Made by a program: the position numbers and the translations under genes
The notes under the pieces: generated by a model
The model's database searches: none
What the model was told of the DNA's origin: nothing
What the model saw: only the letters and a program-made list of their open reading frames with translations
Shown: positions 1 through 9,200 of the stretch, one piece after another
How the letters are laid out: every line of letters begins with the position of its first letter
How positions within the stretch are numbered: position 1 is the first letter of the stretch
From: CACKLF01 sp002725175
GTDB taxonomy: Bacteria > Pseudomonadota > Alphaproteobacteria > Rhodobacterales > Rhodobacteraceae
Assembly (NCBI GenBank): GCA_002725175.2
Contig: PBQX02000108.1
Span: 1-64,000, forward strand
DNA: 64,000 bases
Direction of reading: 5' to 3'

Positions 1-650
1 TTCCACTTGCGTCGGTAACGACTGTCTCAGTAGTTACTTCACCAGAACTATCCACTGTCTCAGTAACTACTGTCTCAGTAGTTACGGGTTCATTTGGAGG
101 AATAACTACTGTCTCAGTGGTTACTGTTTCATTTATCACATTGCCACTATTATCGACGTATGTCGATGTAGTGGATGTTTTAGTACTTGACGAACCGTCA
201 GCATTTTCTGTATTTGTTGTAGTAGTTACATTGCCACTAACATCCGTTTCAATAGTAACTAATATAGTGCTGCTTATTCCATGTGATGGAGTTGTAACTG
301 TTTCCGTTCCAGTTACGTTTCCAGAAGTATCTGTAAAAGTTGTTACTTTAACGTTGCTAGATGTACCATCAAAATTAGTTGTTTCTGTTTCCACAACGCT
401 ATTTCCGCTACTATCTATAAAAGTCGTAACAATAACAGAAGTTGAACTTATTATATCATTATTTACACTCTTTCTTACCGTTGATGTTTCTATACTTCCA
501 TCTGCGTTTGTTGTGACTGTTACTATTGTCTTAGTATTGTCATCATTTACAGTTAATAATTCAATTGAAGAGGTTGTGGTTAATATCACCCCGCTAGTAT
601 CAGTTGTAACTACTAATGTGTTTGTATTAACAGTTCCATCTTCATTATAG
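1..650 (-). repeat. Thr/Val-rich degenerate coding repeat
   Basis: The C-terminal part of the CDS at the left edge is built from degenerate units of roughly 20 residues with a recurrent D-T/S-S-G-N/E-V core flanked by Thr/Val runs. At the nucleotide level this gives repeated variants of the palindromic string GTAACTACTG-TCT-CAGTAGTTAC, seen perfectly at about 64-86. Such Thr-rich beta repeats are typical of stalk or fibre segments. The array continues beyond the window. Confidence 0.7.
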
Positions 651-2632
651 TAAACAGTAACAGTTTCTTTTACATCATTACCATAAGCATCTTTGAAAAC
701 AACTTCTTTAAGATTCGGTTCCCATTTATCAATATTAAATTCGTACCCAATAGAATCTGTTTCTAGATCAAGGTGTTCGGCGAACACTTGCTCTAAGCTT
801 GAAGCTTGACTAAAAGCATTTGAAACATAACTAAGAATATATGTTTGTCCATTTGTCTCTGTAATTTCGAATAAAATATCTATAACGGTTGCCGTTACAA
901 TTATAGAACCATCTATAACAGCAATATCTATTTCAAAATATGAGGCATAATTGCCAAAACTGTCTAAATAACTATTAACAGCTTGTTTAGTAACATCTTT
1001 AAGCTGTGATATCGCCACTTCTGGCAATGTTTCTGGTGACGTGCCTGGAATATTAATAGAATATGTAAATCGTGTAACTATAAATGGTTCTGGTTCAGGT
1101 TCTGGTTGAGGCATTCGATATGAAACAACGTTTTTAAATTGAATATTTTCTTCTTCAAGTTCACTTAGGGAATAATTATCAATACTTTCATATGCATTTT
1201 TCAAATTTATTAAATTAGTAGCAACGATTTCATTTAAATGACTTGTATCAGATGTAAATCCGATAGCAATTGTTCCAGTAACATCTCTTATAACAGAATT
1301 CAGTACTATAGACCCATATGTCGCAGATGTTTGAATATCTGTCACATTAAAATATGATGCATACAAAGAATTGACAAGATTAATTATATCAATTTCCATC
1401 TGTGTACCTATAATCTGGCTATAATTAAGACCATATAAATACAGTGATATTTCAATTTGCATATTTTCAGGGGCATCTACCCATAAATTATATTCCGTTT
1501 GTATAGGTATAAATTGGTCCTGAACACTATCGCTATACCAGCTTGTATATGCAAGTTTTTGTGTTAATAAATTAGCTTCGGTCAAATAAACTAATTTTAT
1601 TGGGTCTTTATCATGTTCTCTAAGATTGAAATCGTCAATAAATGAGTTATTACCAGAACCACTTGAAATATTAGTCCAAGAGTCTGTAATTTCTATTAAA
1701 TTATCTAAAATAGTTGCATCATCTGCTTGTGTTTGACGGGCACCAAAAGGATTGTAATACAAATCTCCTCTTGTAGAAAGATTATCTATATATGCATTTG
1801 AATAATTTGTTAATATTGAACCAATATTTGATGTTTTGTCTGTTAAAATAACATTATATAATCCATATAACCAACAACTTACAGAGCCTGGTTTTTTTCT
1901 TATTTGCAAAGAACCATCTTGAAATTGTAATCCAAACGTTGCAGGACTATCTAGGTAATCATTTTCTGTTAACCATGGTGGTAAGTTTTCTTGGTCTGGT
2001 TGTGGTTGTGGTTCTGGTTCTGGGAGCGGTTCAGGTTCATTAATTATAATATACCTTTGTGTTGTGTTGTTTAAACTATCTGTTACAAGCAACTTAACCG
2101 TAACTGGTAATGTTAAAAATGTTGTATTATATTCATAATTTTGTGGACTTAGAGTTGTTATAGGTGAATATTCAAAATCATTCTCAATATTATCACCATC
2201 TGCATAGAACCACTGATACGATACCGGTAAGTTCTCAGATTCCCAATCTGATGCTTTTAAAGAATATGTATTTATTAATCCATATCCTGACGTTGGTTCC
2301 GAATATATTGATCCACCATAAGGACCCGTATTATCTAACACGGGTAAATATGTCGCATTACTATTCTTTTGAGAAATATTGTAACCACGAATTTGCTGTT
2401 CATATTTGTCTTTAAAGTATTGAACCTGATTGTTGTAATCGGCGATTAGAACATTTGTCGACACTGTTAGATTACCACTGTAATCTATATTATCATACAA
2501 TTCAGAATCTTCAGACTCCTGAGATATATAATAACCTCTGAATTGTTCATTCGCATACAAGGCAAAAAAATCTATTTGACTCTGACCATCTACATCGGGA
2601 AAGTCTTTATTCAAATATAGATTTTGAGTCAT
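1..2632 (-). CDS. Large surface/fibre-like protein, 3' end cut by window edge
   Basis: The reading frame starts at the ATG at 2630-2632 and stays open to the left edge, giving about 877 residues with the C-terminus outside the window. The N-terminus has two related EQFRGYY.SQES and EQQIRGY.ISQK segments. An Ig/PKD-like stretch with a YQWFYADGD core follows, then a Pro-Glu-Gln linker (about 1998-2039), an SLQIRKK...WLYGLYN core, a second PEPEPEP linker (about 1084-1113), and finally a long Thr/Val-rich tail with repeated DTSGNV-type units (below 650). The ISQ and LQIRKK blocks are shared with the neighbour at 3452-5128, so the two are tandem paralogues. No enzyme motif is visible. Low complexity, linkers and Ig-like parts suggest a virion-surface or adhesion protein (inference). 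Confidence 0.85.
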   Translation of the reverse strand, partial: MTQNLYLNKDFPDVDGQSQIDFFALYANEQFRGYYISQESEDSELYDNIDYSGNLTVSTNVLIADYNNQVQYFKDKYEQQIRGYNISQKNSNATYLPVLDNTGPYGGSIYSEPTSGYGLINTYSLKASDWESENLPVSYQWFYADGDNIENDFEYSPITTLSPQNYEYNTTFLTLPVTVKLLVTDSLNNTTQRYIIINEPEPLPEPEPQPQPDQENLPPWLTENDYLDSPATFGLQFQDGSLQIRKKPGSVSCWLYGLYNVILTDKTSNIGSILTNYSNAYIDNLSTRGDLYYNPFGARQTQADDATILDNLIEITDSWTNISSGSGNNSFIDDFNLREHDKDPIKLVYLTEANLLTQKLAYTSWYSDSVQDQFIPIQTEYNLWVDAPENMQIEISLYLYGLNYSQIIGTQMEIDIINLVNSLYASYFNVTDIQTSATYGSIVLNSVIRDVTGTIAIGFTSDTSHLNEIVATNLINLKNAYESIDNYSLSELEEENIQFKNVVSYRMPQPEPEPEPFIVTRFTYSINIPGTSPETLPEVAISQLKDVTKQAVNSYLDSFGNYASYFEIDIAVIDGSIIVTATVIDILFEITETNGQTYILSYVSNAFSQASSLEQVFAEHLDLETDSIGYEFNIDKWEPNLKEVVFKDAYGNDVKETVTVYYNEDGTVNTNTLVVTTDTSGVILTTTSSIELLTVNDDNTKTIVTVTTNADGSIETSTVRKSVNNDIISSTSVIVTTFIDSSGNSVVETETTNFDGTSSNVKVTTFTDTSGNVTGTETVTTPSHGISSTILVTIETDVSGNVTTTTNTENADGSSSTKTSTTSTYVDNSGNVINETVTTETVVIPPNEPVTTETVVTETVDSSGEVTTETVVTDASG

Positions 2633-2645
2633 GTATGATATTTGA

Positions 2646-2661
2646 GATATTTTAAAATATC
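2646..2661 (-). terminator. 16-bp perfect palindrome downstream of the SDR gene
   Basis: A perfect AT-rich palindrome of two 8-base arms lies 18 bases past the stop of the oxidoreductase gene (2679) and just upstream of the next start (2632). In Mimivirus, transcripts end and are polyadenylated at palindromic hairpins, the so-called hairpin rule. By analogy this is a candidate 3' processing signal. It has no loop, and short AT palindromes also arise by chance, so the call is tentative. Confidence 0.35.
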
Positions 2662-2678
2662 AATTCAAAAACAGGTTT

Positions 2679-3416
2679 TCATTCACGCTTTCCAGTAATA
2701 CTTACTGCCTTTTTATTATATTTAAAAAGTTTGTCATAAATAGCATCATAACAAAAATTTGCAACGTTTTTTCGTGAAATAACGCCATTACCTGCATCAA
2801 TTACAGATATTTTTTCGAGTTTATTATGATCATCTGTTAGTCCACTTGGACGTACAACAGTATATTCCAAATTATTTCCGATATTACCTTTCTGTAAAAA
2901 TAAACTTTCTTGGTTATTTTTATCAATAAATGCATCTTTTAGTATTGTTTTCATTAATATTTTAAAAAAAAGGGGAGGGTCATCAGCGGTATCACCTGTT
3001 CCAATAGATGTAATAACCGCTATTTTCGGAGAAGCATTATTTCTGTTAATTGCTTTTATGATATTTGTTGTTCCCTTTGTCAGCATATCACTGCCAACTT
3101 CTCTGGTATCTCCACCAAGACATATAATTGTTCCAGTAATCTTATTGTTTCTATACAAACAATCAACATCATCTAAATTAGTAACATCGCCTTTATAAAC
3201 GATATGATTCTCAGTTGAGCATATATCATGCCTTGGTTTAACAAGAGAAACAACCTTTTTATTATCACTTAAAGCACGGTTAACAACATGAATACCTGTT
3301 CTACCTTGTGAACCAAATACAGCTAACGACGCATGGGGTGTGAGTCGCGTGTGCATAAGTGACAATGAAACTGGAATGACTATGAATATTGTTTTAATTG
3401 CTCTAATGAAACCCAT
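2679..3416 (-). CDS. Atypical SDR / NmrA-like NAD(P)-binding oxidoreductase with signal peptide
   Basis: The protein has 245 residues. Residues 1-28 form a hydrophobic N-terminal segment resembling a signal peptide or anchor. A Rossmann nucleotide-binding loop follows directly (FGSQGRTG, about residues 33-40), then a GDVTN stretch typical of NmrA-like/SDR-a5 proteins (Ycf39, NDUFA9-like, biliverdin reductase B-like), an ITSIGTGDT strand and a TVVRPSGL motif late in the domain. No classical Tyr-x3-Lys catalytic pair is obvious, as expected for atypical SDRs. Substrate unknown. The leader points to ER or, in an algal host, possibly plastid targeting (inference). It sits between the two paralogous surface-protein genes and is transcribed in the same direction. 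Confidence 0.75.
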   Translation of the reverse strand: MGFIRAIKTIFIVIPVSLSLMHTRLTPHASLAVFGSQGRTGIHVVNRALSDNKKVVSLVKPRHDICSTENHIVYKGDVTNLDDVDCLYRNNKITGTIICLGGDTREVGSDMLTKGTTNIIKAINRNNASPKIAVITSIGTGDTADDPPLFFKILMKTILKDAFIDKNNQESLFLQKGNIGNNLEYTVVRPSGLTDDHNKLEKISVIDAGNGVISRKNVANFCYDAIYDKLFKYNKKAVSITGKRE

Positions 3417-3451
3417 TTTAATATTAATTATAAATGAATATATACTTATAC

Positions 3452-5128
3452 TTAGTGTTTTAGTAATACGACAGAATCTTTAAAAGAGTAGTCAGTTATT
3501 CCTGGTAATTTTACATCAATTAACTTTGGAATAACTATATTTTTTGGTATATTTTTCTTAAACAATTCATATGTTTTATTTGCCTCTAGTATTATTTCCC
3601 CAATTCCAATTGGGATTCCGTATTCTGTAATAGATGATATGGCGATTGCTTTATCATTTGAGTAATTCATTATATTAACATGAGCTTTTGATAAAGGACC
3701 AAAATTTTCAATAAAATATCCATTGTCAAATAAAAATCTAACTGAACTATCAAAATAAAACTCTATTTGTGTATGAAATCCTGTAAAAGAGCCGGTTGTT
3801 TTATATACTCCAGCAAAATCCGTTTCGGAAGGCAACATAACATAAATTTGTGTGATACTTTGTTGTACTACCACAGCATCAGTTATTTCTTCCTCCTGTG
3901 TAGGCTCGTCTGGTAAAGGTACTGCTGGTACGCTGACACGCAAAGGTTCATAATGTATTTTATTTATTATTGCTGAATGGTCATTATTTGAATCTTCATT
4001 AAAACTTGTAATACTATGCATTATTAATCTATAATAATTATAATTAGTTGGTTTATTGGGTTCTGAATATGTAGTCATTGGTATTTTAATCATATTATCT
4101 TTATCAACACTCGTTGTCGCAGTTCTAATCCAATTAACACTTTTTGAATTATTTAAATCAAAAGTTGGTTTATTTGAACCAAGTAAAGTGCATTCGTAAA
4201 TTCTATTGTGGTCTGGTGGAACAATGACCATATTTTCTCCAATATATTCTGTATCATTTGAATTAGCAGAGCTAGATTTTTTATTAATCTGAATCCACTC
4301 GCCATGAACTGGTGCTGAATTAACGTAACTGGTTATATTTTTTTTATTATATCCACTATTTGCGTCATAGCTGGTATCTGATACCCACATATATTGATTT
4401 GATTTCATTCTAGAACTTGAAGTATATAATTCTGTATCCAGCCATAACCATTCTGTATTATCTGAAGATGTTGCAGTTATTGTGACTGGAATAGAAGATG
4501 AATCTGTAATATATAATAATTTAATTGAATCTGTGTCAGTTGCACTGATGGTACTATGACCAATTCCATTGGTAATATTTGTCCACGCATTTGTAATTTC
4601 TAATAAATTGTTAATATTTCCTGAAAAAATATCATAATACAAATCACCAGAATTTGATAAATGATCAATATAATCACCGGACATTGAGACGCAATTGCCG
4701 ATCTCTGCATCTGTGTTTATCAAAAAGATGTTATAAATTGCATATAGCCAATATCTTGTTGTACTGTTTTTTTTTCTAATCTGTAAACTACTGTTATTAA
4801 ACCTTAATCCAAATCCAGCATTGTCGACACCATCAACTGCACATACATAATAATTCGAATTTTGTGATTTTTGTGCAATATAATAATTTCTTATTTGTTG
4901 TTCTGGATTTTCTAAAAAGTAATCTATTTGTGCATTCTGCGAAACAAGCTGTGGATTGATTTTAACTATTTCGTCACCACTTGTATCCCAATTATTATAA
5001 TATACAGAACTAGCGGATTCTTGTGATATATAGTACCCGCGGAATTGTTCAGAGAGGTGTGTTGAAAAAAAAATTGTTTGTGAAATATTATCAGAATAAT
5101 CTGTGTTAATAAGAAACTGCACACTCAT
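3452..5128 (-). CDS. Surface-type protein, paralogue of the left-edge gene
   Basis: The protein has 558 residues and no recognised enzyme domain. The N-terminal EQFRGYYISQES and EQQIRNYYIAQKS segments, followed by SLQIRKK...YWLYAIYN, an IDHLSNSGDLYY stretch and LEITNAWTNI, align block by block with the gene ending at 2632. It lacks that gene's Ig-like insert, its Pro-Glu linkers and its Thr-rich tail. The last 130 residues (IYVMLPSETDFAGVYKTTG onward) form a separate compact beta-type segment. There is no signal peptide. It is probably a virion or extracellular-surface component. The SDR gene lies between the two duplicates, so the duplication either flanked it or was interrupted by it. Confidence 0.8.
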   Translation of the reverse strand: MSVQFLINTDYSDNISQTIFFSTHLSEQFRGYYISQESASSVYYNNWDTSGDEIVKINPQLVSQNAQIDYFLENPEQQIRNYYIAQKSQNSNYYVCAVDGVDNAGFGLRFNNSSLQIRKKNSTTRYWLYAIYNIFLINTDAEIGNCVSMSGDYIDHLSNSGDLYYDIFSGNINNLLEITNAWTNITNGIGHSTISATDTDSIKLLYITDSSSIPVTITATSSDNTEWLWLDTELYTSSSRMKSNQYMWVSDTSYDANSGYNKKNITSYVNSAPVHGEWIQINKKSSSANSNDTEYIGENMVIVPPDHNRIYECTLLGSNKPTFDLNNSKSVNWIRTATTSVDKDNMIKIPMTTYSEPNKPTNYNYYRLIMHSITSFNEDSNNDHSAIINKIHYEPLRVSVPAVPLPDEPTQEEEITDAVVVQQSITQIYVMLPSETDFAGVYKTTGSFTGFHTQIEFYFDSSVRFLFDNGYFIENFGPLSKAHVNIMNYSNDKAIAISSITEYGIPIGIGEIILEANKTYELFKKNIPKNIVIPKLIDVKLPGITDYSFKDSVVLLKH

Positions 5129-5158
5129 ATTATTTAATATATAACAAATTTAGATACA

Positions 5159-5683
5159 TTATTTAATATATAATAAATTCATATACCATCTACCACCATC
5201 AAATGTTTTCAATTTATCTAAATTAATAGTCATATTATGCTTTTTTTGCAATAATATCAGATGTTTATTAAATACTTTAATATCGTTTTCATTCAGGATT
5301 GTTTTTGGATTTTCCAGAATTTTATAAAAATTTATAACGTGTTTATCAAGTTCAATATCGATAATACAATATATTTGATGTTCATGATCATGATGAGTAG
5401 TTCTTGTATTTGTAAAATTATTAATCCATCCTAAGTAAAAACATTTGTCGTTATAGTTATGTGCAAACCGGCGTGCATCAAAAAAATTGGCATTTTTTCT
5501 CCTCCACTCATCTATTCTAGACCCATGGGGTGGCGATGCAGAGCTACATTTCATTATTTCTGAATTTGTATATATAATATTTTCTTTAAATATTTCTTTG
5601 ATTTCATTAGGATAAAATTGTTTGAAATGATTAAATGAAAGCGCCGCGCGTAGCAACATGATAGATTTTATCAAAAAATTCAT
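5159..5683 (-). CDS. Small secreted protein of the GRWY family (paralogue at 54807-55307)
   Basis: The protein has 174 residues. The first 17 residues are hydrophobic and look like a signal peptide ending near ALSF. The core NDKCFYLGWI, a central IIDIELD strand and the C-terminal LKTFDGGRWYMNLLY match NDKCLYLGWI, IFLDIES and LKDYDEGRWYLDFIH of the protein at 54807-55307, so these are paralogues about 49 kb apart. I do not recognise the family and see no catalytic triad. Codon 1 is 38 bases from the divergent SLATT start, implying a shared compact promoter. Confidence 0.7.
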   Translation of the reverse strand: MNFLIKSIMLLRAALSFNHFKQFYPNEIKEIFKENIIYTNSEIMKCSSASPPHGSRIDEWRRKNANFFDARRFAHNYNDKCFYLGWINNFTNTRTTHHDHEHQIYCIIDIELDKHVINFYKILENPKTILNENDIKVFNKHLILLQKKHNMTINLDKLKTFDGGRWYMNLLYIK

Positions 5684-5721
5684 ATAATAACACTTATGTT
5701 AGTATATTTAAATTGTATTTA

Positions 5722-6294
5722 ATGTATTCAACAATGGAAGAAGTCGATTTACTAAAAAAATGGGTTAATCATGCTGCTGTTTTCAAATGGTTACATGATC
5801 GCTCTTCAAAATATTTGTCAAAATGGAATAAATTGATTTGTATTCCTATATTAATTTTGAATACATTCAGTGGTATGGCTATTTATAGTGCGAATATATT
5901 TAAAGATAACAACACATATTTTATATTATTTGAATTAATAATTGGAAGTATTAATATATTATGTCTTATACTAAGTGGATTAAGAGATTATTGTAAATAT
6001 GGAGAAAAGACGGAGCTTCATCTCCAATCTTATAAACAATGGACAAAATTCAAAAATGATATATATGTTGAACTTGTAGTTCCAAGTTGTGATACTAAAC
6101 AATTTGTTACTGAAATGAAGACACGATACATAGATCTTATAACGATGAGTCCTTACATACCTAATAATATAATAGATGAATATGAAAAAGAAATAGGTAT
6201 AAATGGTTGGACTGCTTTACCAGATATTCTAGATGGTAAAAGTAGTTTATGTGGGCCGCGCGAGATCGGCACGCGTCCGGTTGTTGATGTTTAA
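5722..6294 (+). CDS. SLATT-domain two-TM membrane protein
   Basis: The protein has 190 residues from the ATG at 5722 (a second ATG at 5734 is also possible). An N-terminal helix (LLKKWVNHAAVFKWLHDRSS) is followed by two hydrophobic spans at roughly 38-58 and 66-86. Then comes the LHLQSYKQWTKFKNDIYVEL signature, an MKTRYIDLITMSPYIPNNII segment and a C-terminal helix. This order matches the SLATT (SMODS/SLOG-associating two-TM effector) family. In bacteria SLATT proteins are predicted pore-forming effectors of nucleotide-activated defence systems. Related stand-alone proteins occur in protists and large viruses. No linked nucleotide sensor or cyclase is visible here. The GC-rich tail encoding GPREIGTRPVVDV looks unlike the rest of the gene. 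Confidence 0.75.
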   Translation: MYSTMEEVDLLKKWVNHAAVFKWLHDRSSKYLSKWNKLICIPILILNTFSGMAIYSANIFKDNNTYFILFELIIGSINILCLILSGLRDYCKYGEKTELHLQSYKQWTKFKNDIYVELVVPSCDTKQFVTEMKTRYIDLITMSPYIPNNIIDEYEKEIGINGWTALPDILDGKSSLCGPREIGTRPVVDV

Positions 6295-6298
6295 AATA

Positions 6299-9200
6299 TT
6301 ACTTCTTTTTAGTTCTTTTAGTCTTTTTATGGACTGGTTCATCTACTTTCAAAATGTTCAACATATGTGAATTGAGAGCCTTATCTAATTCATTAAGATC
6401 ATCCAACCACATATTTTTCAATGTTTTATCATTAATTGAATTAAATTCGTCTTGTTTATTTTTGAGTGTTTCTTTAAGTTGTTCTACCATATCACTTGTC
6501 ATTTGATAAATTGGCATATTAATTAAATAATTAAAACTTTTATTAGAATCTCTCATAAAATCATTTTCTTCTAACCAATCCATCAATCCAACTTTCGTGT
6601 ATTTTTTAACATCTAATATTTCATCAATAACAGAATTAATAAATTTGACTTTATTTGCCAATATATCCATTTCATACTTAATTTTCTTGATTAAATATTC
6701 TTTTCTTTTGTCATACAATTCATATCTATGTTCTGAATAATCTTCTATAATCTGTTCAACGTTATTGTACTTTTTAACGACACCATTCACAGAATATAGG
6801 TGCATATTTGATGTACTAATTTTAGATGTTAATCTAAATCTTTTCTCAATATTATCTACAAGAACTCCTGCTCTTTGTTCTTGTCCAGCTTTCTTTAACC
6901 AATCCTGAAGTATTCTTGGTTCGATTTCAATTTCAAAATGTGGTTTTGACTCAGTACTCTGACTTCTATAATTTTTAACGCCTACCCATTCTCTGAGATT
7001 CTTCGGATATACACCACATTTAGCATAAGCTTTACCTCTAGCACTTTGATTATTATTGTTCAATTCTGTAACAATTTCGTCAATAAATTGTTTATAATTA
7101 TCCATCCATGTACCAATTGGCAGCTCAGAAATCAGAATTGTTTTATAATTAATAATATCATACCTCCCTTTAGTCAAAATACCACCATTTTCAATATTAA
7201 TAATACTTCCATTAAAGCCATGGTAATATGGTTTTAAAATTGGTAAATCTTTATTAACCAATTTATTTTTCAAATATGTTACAATAGTTTTTGGATTATA
7301 AGAAGGGATTTTTGTACTATATCCTGTCCCAATACCTTGAGCACCATTACATAATAGAAATGGTATAATTGGCGCATAATATCTTGGTTCTACTGGAAGA
7401 CCATCATCGTCCATATATTCCAAAATATTTTCATCATGTTGAACAAATATTTTGTGAGTAATATCCGACAATACTGTGTGTAAATAACGTGGACTACCGG
7501 CATCTTTACCTCCTAAAATACGTGTACCAAATTGACCATTTGGTTGTAATAAGTGCACATTATTTGAGCCAACAAAATTTTGTGCCATTGCAATGATTGC
7601 TCCATTAAGACTTTCTTCACCATGATGATATCCACTATGTTCGCTAACATATCCTGCCAATTGTGCAACTCTAATTTCAGATTTCAAATTTCTTTTAAAA
7701 CAGGAAAATAGAATTTTTCTTTGTGATGGTTTAAAACCATCCATAATATGCGGAAGAGAACGATGTAAATCATAATTTGAAAAGTGAATAAGTTCTTTGT
7801 TTACAAAATCGGAATAGTTTACATTCCGTTCTTCATCTAACACAATTTTTTCGTTATATTCACCCAGCCAACTTTTTCTATCATTGCTTCTATCGCGATT
7901 GAATGCCATATCAATACTATTCTCTGATTCATCATCCCAAATATACTCCATTTTTGACATATTTCTGAAATAACCTTTTGCTTCCGCGGTAGTGCTTGTA
8001 CCAAGTCCCTTATAATACTTAGCCTTCCAACCTTTGCGTTGGTAATCGGGATTGTTTAGTTTCCATTCTGAATATTTAGCCATATTATAAAAGAGGACTT
8101 CCTTTTTTTTCTGTAACATCTTTACAATTGGAGTCTGCATACATTGGACAAAACCAGATATTTGTAATAATTCCGGCCAAAATGTATCTAACCAGTTAAT
8201 AATTAATCCTTTAATGTGCGAACCATCATAATCTTGATCCGTCATAATCATAATGTGACCATATCGCAGTTTTGAAGTATCTTTGTACTTAGCATCTTGT
8301 TCAAGACCAAGAATTTGCTTCATATTAATAAGTTCTGTGTTGTTCATTACCTGACCTTTCCCTTGCTTTGTAGTAATTTTTTCTCGAGCATTAATTACCT
8401 TACCACGAAGTGGGAATACACCATATAAATCTCTTCCAACTACGCTCAAACCAGCAACAGCCATTGCTTTTGCGGAATCCCCCTCTGTAAGAATAAGTGT
8501 GCATTCCGACGAACGCTTACCACCGGCTTCATTTGCATCGTCCAATTTTGGAATGCCATAAATTCTATTTTTCTTTTTACCATCCGTTTTCTTGATTTGT
8601 TTTGATTCTTTAAACTGGTAAGTTTCAATAACTTTTTCCATTAATCCAATTTTAACCAAATCATTAAAGAATTTGTCAGCAAGTTTACAACTGGAGCCAA
8701 ATTTCGAAACTTGTGTTGTTAAGTAATCTTTTGTTTGGCTATCAAACGATGGGTTAACAATAATACAATTAACAAACAAGAATATATGTTCTCTAATATA
8801 ACTCGTTTTCACATTGATTTTTTCCTTTTTAAGAATAACCTCTGCCATCTTTTTGCTTATCAACTGAACAACGTGATCCACATGTTTACCACCTTTTGCT
8901 GTATAAATACCATTTACAAACGAAACATGTTTAAATTCATCACTTAAACCAACTGCGACTTCCCATCTTTCATTACTATTTTCATAGCAAATATCATCAT
9001 TGTCATCAAAATACATGCAACAAAAGTCTTTGAAACGACGAATTGGTACGTATTCATTATTGAAACGAACACTCAATTTTTCTCCACAACAAGCACTTAT
9101 TTCGTAAGCCCTCCTTTTGAATATATCAATCATATCATTAGACCACCCGGTTAATCCAAATCTTTCAAAATCTGGTAGAAAACTCACCTTAGTTATTGAC

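Noticed and set aside
117..650. 177-codon + strand frame over the left-edge repeat
   Set aside because: It is antisense to the Thr/Val repeat of a clearly coding minus-strand frame that runs to the window edge.
5129..5180. Direct repeat of ATTATTTAATATATAA as an attachment site
   Set aside because: It is only two short AT-rich copies about 30 bases apart at a gene junction, with no integrase or element between them.
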